From contig PERY01000002.1 of NCBI GenBank assembly GCA_002929055.1, forward strand, positions 1 to 64,000: a DNA stretch of 64,000 bases, read 5' to 3'. The first letter of the stretch is position 1, and the number at the start of each line of letters is the position of its first letter. Positions 23,379 to 33,147 of the stretch are shown here, one piece after another. The position numbers were made by a program, and so were the translations under genes. The DNA is from Methylocystis sp. (GTDB lineage Bacteria; Pseudomonadota; Alphaproteobacteria; Rhizobiales; Beijerinckiaceae). Under the pieces are notes generated by a model. The model had not been told where the DNA came from. It did not search any database and worked only from the letters and a program-made list of their open reading frames with translations.

Positions 23379-26057
23379 TTACGCCGTCCCTTCCGCCTGC
23401 TTTCCCAGCGCCGCCTGCGCGGCTGCGAGGCGCGCAATCGGCACGCGGAAGGGCGAGCAGGAAACATAGTCGAGCCCGATCTTTTCAAAGAACGCCACGG
23501 ACGCCGGGTCGCCGCCATGCTCGCCGCAAACGCCGAGCGCAATTTCCGGGCGCGCGGCGCGGGCGCGCTGGCAGCCGATTGAAACGAGTTCGCCGACGCC
23601 TTCCTGATCGATCGACACGAAGGGATCGTGCGGCAGAAGCCCCTTCTCGACATAGGCGTTCAGAAACGTGCCCGCGTCGTCGCGCGAGATGCCGAGCGTC
23701 GTTTGCGTGAGATCGTTGGTGCCGAAGGAGAAGAAATCCGCCGACGGCGCAATCTCGCCGGCGCGCAAGGCGGCGCGCGGCAGCTCGATCATCGTGCCGA
23801 TGTGATAGCCGGGGCGAATGCCCGTCTCCTCCTCGACAAGCGCCGCCATGGCGTCGACGCGCGCCTTGACGAGATCCAGCTCGGCGCGGGCGAAGACAAG
23901 GGGCGCCATGATTTCGATCTGCGCGGCTTCGCCTGTCGAAATGCCGGCCTCGATCGCGGCCTCGAAAATCGCGCGGGCCTGCATGTCGACGATCTCTGGG
24001 AAGACGACCGCGAGGCGCACGCCGCGAAAGCCGAGCATGGGGTTGAACTCGGAAAGCTGCAGCGCGCGGCGGCGCAACTTCACAGGGTCCGCGCCCATCG
24101 CGCGCGCCACCGCCGCCATCTCCGTGTCGGTATGCGGCAAAAATTCGTGCAGGGGCGGATCGAGCAGGCGGATCGTGACCGGCAGGCCCGCCATGATCTC
24201 GAAGAGATGCTTGAAATCTTCCCGCTGCATCGGCAGGAGCTTGTCGAGCGCGGCGCGGCGGCCTTCCGCGTCGTCTGCGAGAATCATCTCGCGCACGGCG
24301 ACGATGCGCTCGCCCTCGAAGAACATATGCTCGGTGCGCGCAAGGCCGATGCCCTCGGCGCCAAAGCGGCGCGCGGCGCGCGCGTCCGACGGCGTCTCGG
24401 CGTTGGCGCGCACCTTCAGGCGGCGCACCTCGTCCGCCCAGCCCATCAGCACGGCGAATTCGCCGGTGAGTTCGGGCCGCTGCATCTTCACTTCGCCGGC
24501 GATGACATGGCCCGCCGAGCCGTCGATGGTGATCTTGTCGCCCTTGGCGAAGCGCTTGCCGGCGACGGTGAAGCACTGCTCGTCATAGTCGATGCGCAGC
24601 ATCCCCGCGCCCGTCACGCAGGGCTTGCCCATGCCGCGCGCGACGACCGCGGCGTGCGAAGTCATGCCGCCGCGCGCGGTGAGAATGCCCTCCGCCGCGT
24701 GCATGCCGTGAATGTCTTCGGGGCTGGTCTCGGTGCGCACGAGAATGACCTTGCGGCCCGAGGTCGCGAGCGTCTCCGCCTCTTCAGGATTAAAGACGAT
24801 CTCGCCGAAAGCGGCGCCGGGCGAAGCCGGCAGACCTGTCGCGAGTATGTCGCGCCGCGCGGCGGGATCGATGGTGGGATGCAGCAACTGGTCGAGCGAG
24901 GTCGGCTCCACGCGCAGGATCGCCTCCTCGCGCGTGATGAGCCCTTCATTCGCCATGTCGACGGCGAGCTTGAGGGCGGCGCGCGCCGTGCGCTTGCCGC
25001 CGCGCGTCTGCAGCATCCACAATTTGCCGCGCTCGACGGTGAACTCCATGTCCTGCATATCGCGGTAGTGGCGTTCGAGCTTGTCGGCGACGGCGCTGAA
25101 CTCCCCGAAGATTTTCGGCATCGCCGCTTCGAGAGAAATCTTCTCGCCGGATGTGGCGCGGGAGGCGACTTCGGTCAGCGGCTGCGGCGTGCGCAGGCCC
25201 GCGACGACATCCTCGCCCTGCGCGTTCATCAGATATTCGCCGTAAAGCTCCTTCACGCCCGTCGAAGGGTTGCGCGTGAAAGCGACGCCTGTGGCGGAAT
25301 TGGCGCCCATATTGCCGAACACCATCGCCTGCACATTCACCGCAGTGCCCCAGCTTTCTGGAATGTTGTGCAGATGGCGGTAGACGGTCGCGCGATGATT
25401 CATCCAGGAGGCGAAGACCGCGCGGATGGCGCCCCAGAGCTGCGCGCGCGGTTCTTGCGGAAAGCTCTCGCCGGCGTTCGCTTCCACGATCGCCTTGAAC
25501 CGCTCCACCACGGCCCGCCAGTCGTCGGCTGAAAGCTGCGTATCGAGGGCGAGGCCCTTCGAGTCCTTCAGTTCCTCCAGCGCCTCCTCGAAGATGTGAT
25601 GCTCGACGCCGAGCACGACCGAGGAATACATCTCGATGAAGCGGCGGTAGCAGTCCCAGGCGAAGCGCGCATCGCCGGAGTAGTTCGCGAGCGCCTCGAC
25701 GGTCTCGTCGTTGAGGCCGAGGTTAAGCACCGTATCCATCATGCCGGGCATGGAGGCCCGGGCGCCGGAGCGCACGGAGACGAGCAGCGGCCATTTGGGA
25801 TCGTTGAAGGCGTGGCCGGCGACCCGGCCAATCTCGTTCATGGCGGCCTCGACCTGCGCCTCGAGTTCCGCCGGAAAGCTATGGTCCTGGGCGTAGAAAT
25901 GGGCGCAGACTTCGGTCGTGATGGTGAAGCCTGGCGGCACGGGCAGGCCCAGCGCCGACATTTCGGCAAGATTGGCGCCCTTGCCGCCCAGAAGGTCTCG
26001 CATGGCGGCCGAGCCTTCCGCGCGGCCCGCGCTGAAACTATAGACCCACTTCGTCAT
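23379..26057 (-). CDS. ppdK: pyruvate, phosphate dikinase
   Basis: This 892-residue enzyme interconverts pyruvate + ATP + phosphate and phosphoenolpyruvate + AMP + pyrophosphate. The N-terminal nucleotide-binding domain starts with FSAGRAEGSAAMRDLLGGKGANLAEM-type sequence. The central phosphohistidine domain has GGMTSHAAVVARGMGKPC (catalytic His). The C-terminal PEP/pyruvate TIM barrel ends with FGTNDLTQ and LGVCGEHGGDP (catalytic Cys). The start MTKWVYSF at 26057 follows the family; the open frame extends 20 residues further but is not conserved. The gene stands alone on the minus strand. Confidence 0.95.
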   Translation of the reverse strand: MTKWVYSFSAGRAEGSAAMRDLLGGKGANLAEMSALGLPVPPGFTITTEVCAHFYAQDHSFPAELEAQVEAAMNEIGRVAGHAFNDPKWPLLVSVRSGARASMPGMMDTVLNLGLNDETVEALANYSGDARFAWDCYRRFIEMYSSVVLGVEHHIFEEALEELKDSKGLALDTQLSADDWRAVVERFKAIVEANAGESFPQEPRAQLWGAIRAVFASWMNHRATVYRHLHNIPESWGTAVNVQAMVFGNMGANSATGVAFTRNPSTGVKELYGEYLMNAQGEDVVAGLRTPQPLTEVASRATSGEKISLEAAMPKIFGEFSAVADKLERHYRDMQDMEFTVERGKLWMLQTRGGKRTARAALKLAVDMANEGLITREEAILRVEPTSLDQLLHPTIDPAARRDILATGLPASPGAAFGEIVFNPEEAETLATSGRKVILVRTETSPEDIHGMHAAEGILTARGGMTSHAAVVARGMGKPCVTGAGMLRIDYDEQCFTVAGKRFAKGDKITIDGSAGHVIAGEVKMQRPELTGEFAVLMGWADEVRRLKVRANAETPSDARAARRFGAEGIGLARTEHMFFEGERIVAVREMILADDAEGRRAALDKLLPMQREDFKHLFEIMAGLPVTIRLLDPPLHEFLPHTDTEMAAVARAMGADPVKLRRRALQLSEFNPMLGFRGVRLAVVFPEIVDMQARAIFEAAIEAGISTGEAAQIEIMAPLVFARAELDLVKARVDAMAALVEEETGIRPGYHIGTMIELPRAALRAGEIAPSADFFSFGTNDLTQTTLGISRDDAGTFLNAYVEKGLLPHDPFVSIDQEGVGELVSIGCQRARAARPEIALGVCGEHGGDPASVAFFEKIGLDYVSCSPFRVPIARLAAAQAALGKQAEGTA

Positions 26058-26213
26058 CGCCTTCGTCTTCCCGCAACGCTGACCCGGGGGAGCCCCCTCG
26101 CGTTCGCAGGCGCACAATAGCAGATAGGTCTAAAAAATTATCGCGGCGAGGACTGATTTTTCAGCGCCGCTCGTCGGCTGACGGGGCGAGCCCGGCGATA
26201 AGAAACGCGTTCC

Positions 26214-26765
26214 TCACCGCGCCCGTCGTCTGATGACGTCCTGGGCGCTGCGGGCCTGCGGCTTCCTTTTGTGGACCACTTCGGCCGCGCCACTTCCGAA
26301 ATCCTCGAGCGTGCTGAGGATCGCGTGCCGCACCAGCGCGCCGAGAACCAGCAGCAAGCCAGCCCCGAACGCGGCGGCAAGGACGTCCCCCTGGACCTTT
26401 CCGCGATAGGCGAGCGGGGCCCAGACGCTCCAAGCCCACGCGCTGAGCGCCGCCCCGATGAGCAGGAGCCAGGCGTTGCCCGATGCCCCGAATCCTCTGC
26501 TGCGCAGCATGGCGTCAAAGAAGAAGCCCAGGGCGGCCAGGAACAGGCCCGCGACGAGCGTGTCGATAATGTAATGCACTTCCGTCACGTTGAGAGAGTA
26601 GAGCCACTGCGCCAGCGCATAGGTCGGATCGTTCTTGAAAAGAGGACGGAAATTCAGGCGGTTGCCCGGCACGAGAAAGACGCGCACCCGGTTCCACGCA
26701 AGTAGCGTGGCGACTAGAAGCGGGATCGAAAGGTCAAAGACATCCTGTTTGCTCGAGCCAGGCAA
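26214..26765 (-). CDS. hypothetical four-helix membrane protein
   Basis: This 183-residue protein has four hydrophobic segments (about 12-30, 60-85, 96-118 and 128-150) and a basic, cytoplasm-like C-terminus (VVHKRKPQARSAQDVIRRRAR). No catalytic motif or family is recognised. The start is open to question: the frame opens at MPGSSKQDVF with only weak ribosome-binding sequence. It lies between ppdK and the DUF1192 gene with no obvious operon partner. Confidence 0.6.
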   Translation of the reverse strand: MPGSSKQDVFDLSIPLLVATLLAWNRVRVFLVPGNRLNFRPLFKNDPTYALAQWLYSLNVTEVHYIIDTLVAGLFLAALGFFFDAMLRSRGFGASGNAWLLLIGAALSAWAWSVWAPLAYRGKVQGDVLAAAFGAGLLLVLGALVRHAILSTLEDFGSGAAEVVHKRKPQARSAQDVIRRRAR

Positions 26766-26858
26766 TAGCTGCCCGTGGATACTTGCGTTTGCTAAACTTT
26801 TGAATGCATCATTTGTGCCTTAACCAAACCTTGCGCCCGAAGGATCGAGAATGACGAT

Positions 26859-27047
26859 ATGAATGGCGACGACGACACGCCCCGCCCCGCGCCGCCCCTT
26901 GAGATCGGCAAGCCGCTCGACCTCCTCTCCGTCGCCGAACTGGAAGCGCGGATAAAGGCGCTGCGCCATGAGATCGCCCGGCTGGAGGCGGCGGTTGCGG
27001 CGAAGCGGGCGGCGAATGCGGCCGCCGAGGCCTTCTTCAGGAAATAG
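26859..27047 (+). CDS. DUF1192 family small protein
   Basis: This 62-residue acidic-to-helical protein is of the DUF1192 family, widespread in Alphaproteobacteria. The conserved core is [20 protein letters not shown] followed by an Ala-rich coiled helix. Function is unknown; the shape suggests a small coiled-coil adaptor. It is followed by aspS about 115 nt downstream on the same strand. Confidence 0.85.
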   Translation: MNGDDDTPRPAPPLEIGKPLDLLSVAELEARIKALRHEIARLEAAVAAKRAANAAAEAFFRK

Positions 27048-27163
27048 CAGCCTTGCCTTGCGTCCAGCTTGGCTTGACAGGGGCGAGGCCATTGCGCTTC
27101 TTGGCCCCCGACGCGCCGGGCCCGCCCCGGCATTCCTCTACGATCCCCACTCGAAAGCGGCCC

Positions 27164-28945
27164 ATGCATCGCTACCGTTCGCACAACTGCGGAGAGCCCA
27201 ATGAGGGCCTCGCCGGCCAGAAAATCCGCCTCTCCGGCTGGTGCCACCGCATCCGCGATCATGGTGGCGTGCTCTTCATCGACCTGCGCGACCATTACGG
27301 CCTGACGCAATGCGTGGTCGACCCCGATTCGCCGGCCTTCGCGCAGGCGGAAAAGCTGCGCTCGGAATGGGTGATCCGGCTGGACGGCGAGGTGCGCAAG
27401 CGCCCGGCCGGCACGGAAAACCCGGACATGCCCACGGGCCAGGTCGAAATCTATGTGAGCGAGATCGAAGTTCTCGGCCCCGCGGGCGAGCTGCCGCTCC
27501 CGGTCTTCGGCGACCAGAATTACCCGGAAGACACCCGCCTCAAATATCGCTTCCTGGACCTGCGCCGCGAGAAGCTGCACGCCAACATAATGCTGCGCGG
27601 CCGCATCATCGACAGCATTCGCGCGCGCATGAAGACGGGCGGCTTCTTCGAGTTCCAGACGCCGATCCTGACCGCATCGAGCCCCGAGGGCGCGCGCGAC
27701 TTCCTGGTGCCCTCGCGCATCCACCCCGGCAAGTTCTACGCGCTGCCGCAGGCGCCCCAGCAGTTCAAGCAATTGCTGATGGTCGCGGGCTTCGACCGCT
27801 ATTTCCAGATCGCGCCCTGCTTCCGGGATGAGGACGCGCGCGCCGACCGCTCGCCCGGCGAATTCTACCAGCTCGATGTGGAGATGAGCTTCGTCACGCA
27901 GGAAGACGTGTTCGAGGCGATGGAGCCGGTGCTGCGCGGGGTCTTCGAGGAATTCGCGAACGGCAAGCCGGTGACGCAGAAATTCACGCGCATTCCCTTC
28001 CGCGAGTCCATGCTGAAATATGGCTCCGACAAGCCGGACCTGCGCAACCCGCTCGTCATCGTCGACGTGTCGGAAGAGTTCGAGAGCGAGAACGTCAGCT
28101 TCAAGGCCTTCAAGGGCAAGACCGTGCGCGCCATTCCCGCGCCCGGCGCTGGCGCGCAGCCGCGCAGCTTCTTCGACAAGCTCAACGACTGGGCGCGTTC
28201 GGAAGGCGCGCCGGGGCTGGGCTATGTCATCTTTGAAGAAGAGAACGGCGCGCTCGTCGGCAAGGGGCCGATCGCGAAGTTCATCCCCGCCGACGTGCAG
28301 GCCGCCATCGCCGCCAAGGCCGGCGTGAAGGCCGGCGACGCCGTGTTCTTCTCGGCCGGCGCCGAGACGCCCGCGGCCAAGCTCGCCGGCATGGCGCGCA
28401 TCCGCATCGGCAATGAGCTTGGCCTCTCCAAGACCGACGTCTTCGAATTCTGCTGGATCGTCGACTTCCCGATGTATGAGTGGAACGAGGACGACAAGAA
28501 GATCGACTTCTCGCACAATCCCTTCTCCATGCCGCAGGGGGGGATGGAGGCGCTGGAATCGAAAGACCCGCTGGATATTCTGGCCTATCAATACGACATC
28601 GTCTGCAACGGCGTGGAGCTGTCGTCCGGCGCGATTCGTAATCATCGTCCGGAGATCATGAAAAGAGCCTTCGAGATCGCCGGCTATGGCGAGGACGTGC
28701 TGATCGAGAAGTTCGGCGGCATGTATCGCGCCTTCCAATATGGCGCACCGCCCCACGGCGGCATTGCGCCCGGCGTCGATCGCATCGTGATGCTCCTCGC
28801 CGAGGAAGAAAATCTTCGCGAAGTGACGCTCTTCCCGATGAACCAGCGCGCGGAAGATCTGCTGATGGGCGCGCCGTCGGAGGCCACGATGAAGCAGCTC
28901 CGAGAGTTGCATATCCGGCTGAACCTGCCGGAGAAGAGCGCTTAG
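27164..28945 (+). CDS. aspS: aspartyl-tRNA synthetase
   Basis: This 593-residue class II synthetase has an N-terminal OB-fold anticodon-binding domain (about 1-105), a catalytic core with the three class II motifs, and the bacterial GAD insertion domain (about 290-410). Motif 2 is [20 protein letters not shown] and motif 3 is [14 protein letters not shown]. Sequence type and length fit the bacterial enzyme, often non-discriminating (charging tRNA-Asp and tRNA-Asn) in Alphaproteobacteria. The start [11 protein letters not shown] at 27164 is the conserved one; the frame is open 37 codons further upstream. Confidence 0.95.
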   Translation: MHRYRSHNCGEPNEGLAGQKIRLSGWCHRIRDHGGVLFIDLRDHYGLTQCVVDPDSPAFAQAEKLRSEWVIRLDGEVRKRPAGTENPDMPTGQVEIYVSEIEVLGPAGELPLPVFGDQNYPEDTRLKYRFLDLRREKLHANIMLRGRIIDSIRARMKTGGFFEFQTPILTASSPEGARDFLVPSRIHPGKFYALPQAPQQFKQLLMVAGFDRYFQIAPCFRDEDARADRSPGEFYQLDVEMSFVTQEDVFEAMEPVLRGVFEEFANGKPVTQKFTRIPFRESMLKYGSDKPDLRNPLVIVDVSEEFESENVSFKAFKGKTVRAIPAPGAGAQPRSFFDKLNDWARSEGAPGLGYVIFEEENGALVGKGPIAKFIPADVQAAIAAKAGVKAGDAVFFSAGAETPAAKLAGMARIRIGNELGLSKTDVFEFCWIVDFPMYEWNEDDKKIDFSHNPFSMPQGGMEALESKDPLDILAYQYDIVCNGVELSSGAIRNHRPEIMKRAFEIAGYGEDVLIEKFGGMYRAFQYGAPPHGGIAPGVDRIVMLLAEEENLREVTLFPMNQRAEDLLMGAPSEATMKQLRELHIRLNLPEKSA

Positions 28946-28971
28946 CCGAAGGAACGCCGGCAGAAGGCTTT

Positions 28972-29070
28972 CCTCATCCTGAGGAGCGCGCGAAGAGCGC
29001 GTCTCGAAGGACGAGGAAAGTACCGCGGCGCATCCTTCGAGACGGCCGTTCGGTCCTCCTCAGGATGAGG
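28972..29070. repeat. nested palindromic repeat element between aspS and a peroxiredoxin gene
   Basis: CCTCATCCTGAGGA (28972-28985) and its exact reverse complement (29057-29070) form 14-bp outer arms. GTCTCGAAGGA (29001-29011) and TCCTTCGAGAC (29033-29043) form inner arms. The element fills the space between two convergent genes and could fold into one long hairpin. From general knowledge, sequences of this kind (CCTCATCCTGAGGAGC...CTCGAAGGATG) are dispersed in many Rhizobiales genomes. It may also serve as a bidirectional terminator. Confidence 0.75.
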
Positions 29071-29074
29071 TTTC

Positions 29075-29614
29075 TCACTTGGCGCTGGCCTTCCACTTCT
29101 TCACCGCCTCCAGCGCACTCTCAATGTGTTTGGTCGCGCCCGAGTCGGAGACGGCGGAGATGATCTTCCCTTCCGGCGAGATCACATAGGAAATCCGGCT
29201 GGCGAACACCGACCCAGCGATCGGCAGGTTGAACGCCGCGTCATAGGCCTTGATGACCTTGAAATCCGCATCGGCCCCCACGGGAAATTTGTCGCGGCAT
29301 TCCTTGGTGGAGAACTCGCGCTGCGTCTCGATCTTGTCGCCCGAGACGCCGATGACCCTCGTATTCAGCGCCGCGAACTGGTCCATGGCTTCAGCGAACT
29401 CATGCGCTTCCTCAGTGCAGACGCTGGTGAAGGACTTCGGATAGAAATAGAGGACCACCGGCCCCTTCTTCAGCGCCTCCTTCAGTGAAAAGGTGAAGTC
29501 CTTGCCGCCCTGCGCGGCCTGAATCGAAAAATCCGGCGCCGCGTCGCCGGGCTTGAGGCCGGCGAGGGCGGCGGTGGCGAAGAGTGCGAAGATGAGAGAA
29601 AGAATTGCGCGCAT
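29075..29614 (-). CDS. exported peroxiredoxin (AhpC/TSA, Bcp-like)
   Basis: This 179-residue thioredoxin-fold peroxidase has a signal peptide (MRAILSLIFALFATAALA). The mature domain begins LKPGDAAPDFSI. The peroxidatic Cys is in YPKSFTSVCTEEAHEF; in this subgroup the usual PxxxTxxC motif reads SFTSVC. A second cysteine (STKECRDKF) might act as resolving Cys. It probably reduces peroxides in the periplasm. The start at 29614 gives a proper signal peptide, while the open frame extends 46 residues upstream without one. It lies 31 nt from the next gene on the same strand. Confidence 0.85.
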   Translation of the reverse strand: MRAILSLIFALFATAALAGLKPGDAAPDFSIQAAQGGKDFTFSLKEALKKGPVVLYFYPKSFTSVCTEEAHEFAEAMDQFAALNTRVIGVSGDKIETQREFSTKECRDKFPVGADADFKVIKAYDAAFNLPIAGSVFASRISYVISPEGKIISAVSDSGATKHIESALEAVKKWKASAK

Positions 29615-29645
29615 CTTGTCGGTCCCGATCTGAGTCAACGAACCT

Positions 29646-30545
29646 TCATCTAAAGCGCGCCATCCCGATTTCCAGTAGGCTCGATGCGCGTGCAGGATCG
29701 TCGGCGTCGGTGACCGCGAAAAAGGTGAGACGATCCGCATCGCTGCTTGCATGCGCTAGGCCCTCCACCTTCTGGCCTTCGATTTCAATGAGGATGTCCG
29801 GCTCCTTGTCGATCCGTCCGATCGCCGAGCCGATGATCTTCCCATCATCATAGGTCGAGTCGCCGCCCTCGGCAGCGGCGGCGAAATAGAGCGCGCCCTC
29901 ATGGACGGCGGCGTCCGTGAAGGTGAGCCGCACGCCGCCCATTTTTGGCAGCCGCATTTCAGCTATCCGTGGCTTGAACCTGCGCCCGTCGCCGCCGTGC
30001 AGCCACGCGCCGAGCCGGTCGAGGTCGAACTCGATGAGCGCGTTGAAGCCTGCCTTGCCGTTGCCGCGCTGGAGGAGAACGACCTTGTCGCCCATGATCG
30101 CGCCGCCTTCGATGTTCAGGTCCGGTATTTCCTCGTCGAGACTTTTCAGGAGAGGCGACAGATCGATCTCGCGCGAGGCGCGCACGACGCCCTCCCTCAC
30201 CTGAATCTCGGCGCCGCGCACGCGATGGCGCTTCGAGCCAGAGGGAAGGGCGAGCAATATGCCATCGGCGCCGTTTGTCTCGAGCGCTATCAGGCATTCC
30301 GTGTCCGGCTTGACGCGCTTGCGCTCCTTCGCGTCCTCCGGCAGATCCCCCGGGAAAATCCTGTATCCGTCACCGATGAGGTCGCCGTTTTCGGGCAGCC
30401 TCACGACATGGTGCATGTCGTCCGCAGCGACCCAAAGCGCGCCCGCGGCCGCGACGAGTCCCGACCCCGCGCTGAGGGGATGGACCGTCTGCGTCTCAAT
30501 ATCCCGCCACGCGAGCCGGCCGATCTCCCGCCATGTCGCTTTCAT
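29646..30545 (-). CDS. hypothetical protein, beta-propeller-like
   Basis: This 299-residue protein without signal peptide is made of repeated beta-strand-like blocks (LVAAAGALWVAADDMHHVVRL, VVLLQRGNGKAGFNALIEFDL, EGALYFAAAAEGGDSTYDDG, KVEGLAHASSDADRLTFFAVTDADDP). These resemble the blades of a beta-propeller or esterase-like/lactonase fold. No catalytic residues can be assigned. The start overlaps the lpdA stop by 4 nt, so it is co-transcribed with the dihydrolipoyl dehydrogenase gene; a metabolic link is not evident. Confidence 0.7.
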   Translation of the reverse strand: MKATWREIGRLAWRDIETQTVHPLSAGSGLVAAAGALWVAADDMHHVVRLPENGDLIGDGYRIFPGDLPEDAKERKRVKPDTECLIALETNGADGILLALPSGSKRHRVRGAEIQVREGVVRASREIDLSPLLKSLDEEIPDLNIEGGAIMGDKVVLLQRGNGKAGFNALIEFDLDRLGAWLHGGDGRRFKPRIAEMRLPKMGGVRLTFTDAAVHEGALYFAAAAEGGDSTYDDGKIIGSAIGRIDKEPDILIEIEGQKVEGLAHASSDADRLTFFAVTDADDPARASSLLEIGMARFR

Positions 30546-31978
30546 GTGTGAATCACGCGCCCATAGGCGTCGAGCACGCTTTCGTGCATTGTCTCCGAGA
30601 GCGTTGGATGCGGAAAGACCGTGTGCATCAGCTCTTCTTCGGTCGTCTCCAGATTCATCGCGATTACGAAGCCCTGGATCAGTTCCGTCGCTTCAGCGCC
30701 GACGAGATGCGCGCCGAGCAGGCGGCCTGTCTCCTTGTCGAAGATCGTCTTCACGAGCCCTTCCGGCTCGCCGAGCGCAATGGCCTTGCCATTGCCGAGA
30801 TAGGGAAAGCGCCCGACGCGAATCTCGTAGCCCGCGGCTTTCGCCTTCTCCTCGGTGAGCCCCACCGAGGCCACCTGCGGATGGCAATAGGTGCAGCCCG
30901 GCACGAGGCTCTTGTCGAGGGGATGCGGGTTCATCCCCGCGATCGCTTCGACGCAAAGCACGCCCTCATGCTCGGCCTTGTGCGCCAGCATCGGCCCGCC
31001 CGCCACGTCGCCGATGGCGTAGACGCCCGCCACATTGGTGCGCCCCAGACCGTCCGTCTTGATGACGCCGCGCTCCAGCGCCACGCCCAGCGGTTCCAGC
31101 CCGAGATTCTCCACATTGGCGACGACGCCCGCAGCCGAAAGCACGCGCTCGACTTCGAGCCTCTGCGTTGCGCCATCGGCTCCTTTCAGCGTCGCGATGA
31201 CGCTGTCCTCTTTCTTCTCCAGCGCCGCGACCGTCGTCGCGGTCTTGATGACGATGCCCTGCTTTTCGAAGCTCTTGCGGGCGAAGGCGGCGATCTCGGC
31301 GTCCTCGACCGCAAGAATTTGCGGCAGCGCCTCGACCAGCGTCACCTCGACGCCGAAGGTGCGGAAGAAGGACGCGAACTCTACGCCGATGGCGCCGGCG
31401 CCGACGACGAGCAGCGACTTGGGGAAACGCTCCGGCTTCAGCGCTTCGAAATAGGTCCACACGAGCCGCCCGTCGGGCTCGAGACCGGGGAGCGCGCGCG
31501 GACGCGCGCCAGTCGCGATGACGACATGCTTCGCGCTGTAGACGCCTTCGCCCAGAGTCGTCTTGGGCGCGGGCAGTTGCGGGGTCACGGGCGGCTTGGT
31601 CGGCGGGCCGACTTTCACTTCGCCCTTCCCCAGCAGCGTGGCTTCGCCCCAGATCACGTCGATCTTGTTTTTCTTGAGCAGAAAGCCGACGCCGGCGTTG
31701 AGCCGCCCCGCCGCCTCCCGCGAGCGCGCGACGATCCGCGCCGCATCGAAGCCCGGCGCATCGCCGGTCACGCCGAAGCGCGCGCCGTCGATGGCGAGCC
31801 GGTAGACTTCGGCCGAGCGCAACAAAGCCTTTGTGGGAATGCAGCCCCAGTTGAGGCAGATGCCGCCAAGATGTTCGCGTTCAACGACGGCGGGCCTGAG
31901 GCCGAGCTGCGCGGCGCGAATCGCGGCGACATAGCCGCCCGGGCCCCCGCCGATGACGATGACGTCATAACCGCTCAT
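30542..31978 (-). CDS. lpdA: dihydrolipoyl dehydrogenase
   Basis: This 478-residue FAD enzyme is the E3 component of 2-oxoacid dehydrogenase complexes and reoxidises dihydrolipoamide with NAD+. It has an N-terminal FAD site (VIVIGGGPGGYVAAIRAAQ), a redox disulfide (GICLNWGCIPTKALL, about residues 39-53), an NAD site (LLVVGAGAIGVEFASFF) and the C-terminal HPTLSET active-site His/Glu. No dehydrogenase or transacylase genes are adjacent, so the partner complex is unknown. It overlaps the following hypothetical gene by 4 nt. Confidence 0.94.
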   Translation of the reverse strand: MSGYDVIVIGGGPGGYVAAIRAAQLGLRPAVVEREHLGGICLNWGCIPTKALLRSAEVYRLAIDGARFGVTGDAPGFDAARIVARSREAAGRLNAGVGFLLKKNKIDVIWGEATLLGKGEVKVGPPTKPPVTPQLPAPKTTLGEGVYSAKHVVIATGARPRALPGLEPDGRLVWTYFEALKPERFPKSLLVVGAGAIGVEFASFFRTFGVEVTLVEALPQILAVEDAEIAAFARKSFEKQGIVIKTATTVAALEKKEDSVIATLKGADGATQRLEVERVLSAAGVVANVENLGLEPLGVALERGVIKTDGLGRTNVAGVYAIGDVAGGPMLAHKAEHEGVLCVEAIAGMNPHPLDKSLVPGCTYCHPQVASVGLTEEKAKAAGYEIRVGRFPYLGNGKAIALGEPEGLVKTIFDKETGRLLGAHLVGAEATELIQGFVIAMNLETTEEELMHTVFPHPTLSETMHESVLDAYGRVIHT

Positions 31979-32128
31979 TCAGCCCCCGCTCGCTTTCTGC
32001 CGATGACGGCAGTGTTAGCCGGGGGCGATGGCGGCGTCGAGACGCAAGTTAGAAAGCGGCAGGGACCACCCTGCGCCGTCCCGCCCGAAGAATGGAGGCG
32101 GCGCAGGTTTTGAATGCGGTCGGCGCGC

Positions 32129-32260
32129 TCAACCGCGGCGGCCCCTCGATACGATGCGGACGGGAATAGGCCTCAACGCCGGTTCGGGGGCGCCAAGCGC
32201 CGCGCGCAGGGCCGTGATCAGCGACGCGGCCAAAGCGTCTAATGTATGCTTGCCTTTCAT
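32129..32260 (-). CDS. possible 43-residue small protein
   Basis: This short open frame was read directly. The protein starts MKGKHTLDALAASLITALRA and ends in a basic tail (PVRIVSRGRRG). An exact GGAG lies about 9 nt upstream of the ATG, and third-position GC is high in the middle. The N-terminal half would form an amphipathic helix. It lies between the rplT terminator and lpdA. It is too short for certainty, and homologues in related genomes would be needed to accept it. Confidence 0.35.
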   Translation of the reverse strand: MKGKHTLDALAASLITALRAALGAPEPALRPIPVRIVSRGRRG

Positions 32261-32340
32261 CTGTCATCACTCCTGTCTGCTCTCTCAGAAGGGTGCAACA
32301 TTCCAGCGCAGCGATTGATCCTGTGGAAATTGGAATAAGT

Positions 32341-32372
32341 CAAAAAAACACCCGCCGGCCTAGCCGACGGGC
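32341..32372 (-). terminator. rho-independent terminator of rpmI-rplT
   Basis: On the minus strand, CCCGTCGGC (32371-32363) pairs with GCCGGCGGG (32359-32351; one G-T mismatch region), and the stem runs into GTGTTTTTTT. It lies 27 nt after the rplT stop. The T-run of seven is the strongest terminator-like tail in the window. Confidence 0.8.
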
Positions 32373-32398
32373 GCTTCAACTATCTGGATGCGATGATT

Positions 32399-32764
32399 TT
32401 ACGCGGCAGCCGGCAGCGCGCCTTTGGCCTGCGCTACGATAGCGGCGAAGGCCTCCGGTTGCTCGATGGCGAGTTGCGACAGCACCTTGCGATCCACCGT
32501 GATCCCGGCCTTGGAGAGGCCGTCGATGAAGCGCGAATAGGTCAGGCCGTGCTCGCGCACAGCGGCGTTGAGGCGCTGGATCCAGAGCGCGCGGAAGGTG
32601 CGCTTCTTGGCCTTGCGGTCGCGCGTCGCATATTGCATCGAGCGGTCGACCGCCGCCTTGGCGGTGCGGATGGTGTTCTTGCGACGACCGTAAAAGCCCT
32701 TGGCGGCTTTCAGCGTCTTCTTGTGCTTGGCGTGGGAGGTGACGCCCCGTTTCACGCGAGCCAT
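32399..32764 (-). CDS. rplT: 50S ribosomal protein L20
   Basis: This 121-residue basic protein binds 23S rRNA early in large-subunit assembly. It begins with the conserved [16 protein letters not shown] and contains [17 protein letters not shown] and [16 protein letters not shown]. The length is typical. It follows rpmI on the same strand with a gap of about 50 nt. In many bacteria pheS-pheT come next, but here a strong terminator follows rplT directly, so the operon is short. Confidence 0.97.
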   Translation of the reverse strand: MARVKRGVTSHAKHKKTLKAAKGFYGRRKNTIRTAKAAVDRSMQYATRDRKAKKRTFRALWIQRLNAAVREHGLTYSRFIDGLSKAGITVDRKVLSQLAIEQPEAFAAIVAQAKGALPAAA

Positions 32765-32813
32765 GACGAAACTCCTTCAGATTTCAGAATTCTGCGATTG
32801 ATTTGGGGACGGA

Positions 32814-33014
32814 TCAGCCGTTCGGCAGGAAGTATTTCTTGATATTGTCGCCGTCGGTCTTGAACAGAACATTGGTCCCGCGTAGATTCCTGATCTGCTT
32901 GTTGGTGCGCTTGATCATGCCGTGGCGCTTGCCCGACTGGGCGTACACTACTTTACCAGTGCCGGTGATCTTGAAGCGCTTTTTGGCGCCGGATTTCGTC
33001 TTCAGCTTGGGCAT
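32814..33014 (-). CDS. rpmI: 50S ribosomal protein L35
   Basis: This 66-residue basic ribosomal protein begins [20 protein letters not shown]. The conserved [19 protein letters not shown] block and the C-terminal IKKYFLPNG are present. The start at 33014 is certain from the family; the frame is open 32 codons further. It is co-transcribed with rplT. A sigma-70-like promoter lies at 33148-33177 upstream. infC is not adjacent. Confidence 0.97.
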   Translation of the reverse strand: MPKLKTKSGAKKRFKITGTGKVVYAQSGKRHGMIKRTNKQIRNLRGTNVLFKTDGDNIKKYFLPNG

Positions 33015-33147
33015 TTTGCTCTCCTGGGCCGCAGGCCCTGTTGTTCTTGCCGCGCCGGGGGTCCGCTGGACCTTGCCGCCGCGTTTCGCGCGAGCGAAAA
33101 GAACCGCCACGGCAGCCCATCACTGGCCGGGCGGTTCAGAAGCGCGG

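Larger units (their letters stand above)
31979..32398. other. intergenic stretch between lpdA and rplT
   Basis: This 420-nt stretch contains the rplT terminator (32341-32372) and one plausible small minus-strand gene (32129-32260). The part next to lpdA (31979-32128) shows no other recognisable signal. Longer open frames on both strands lack codon bias or ribosome binding sites and are not called. Confidence 0.5.
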
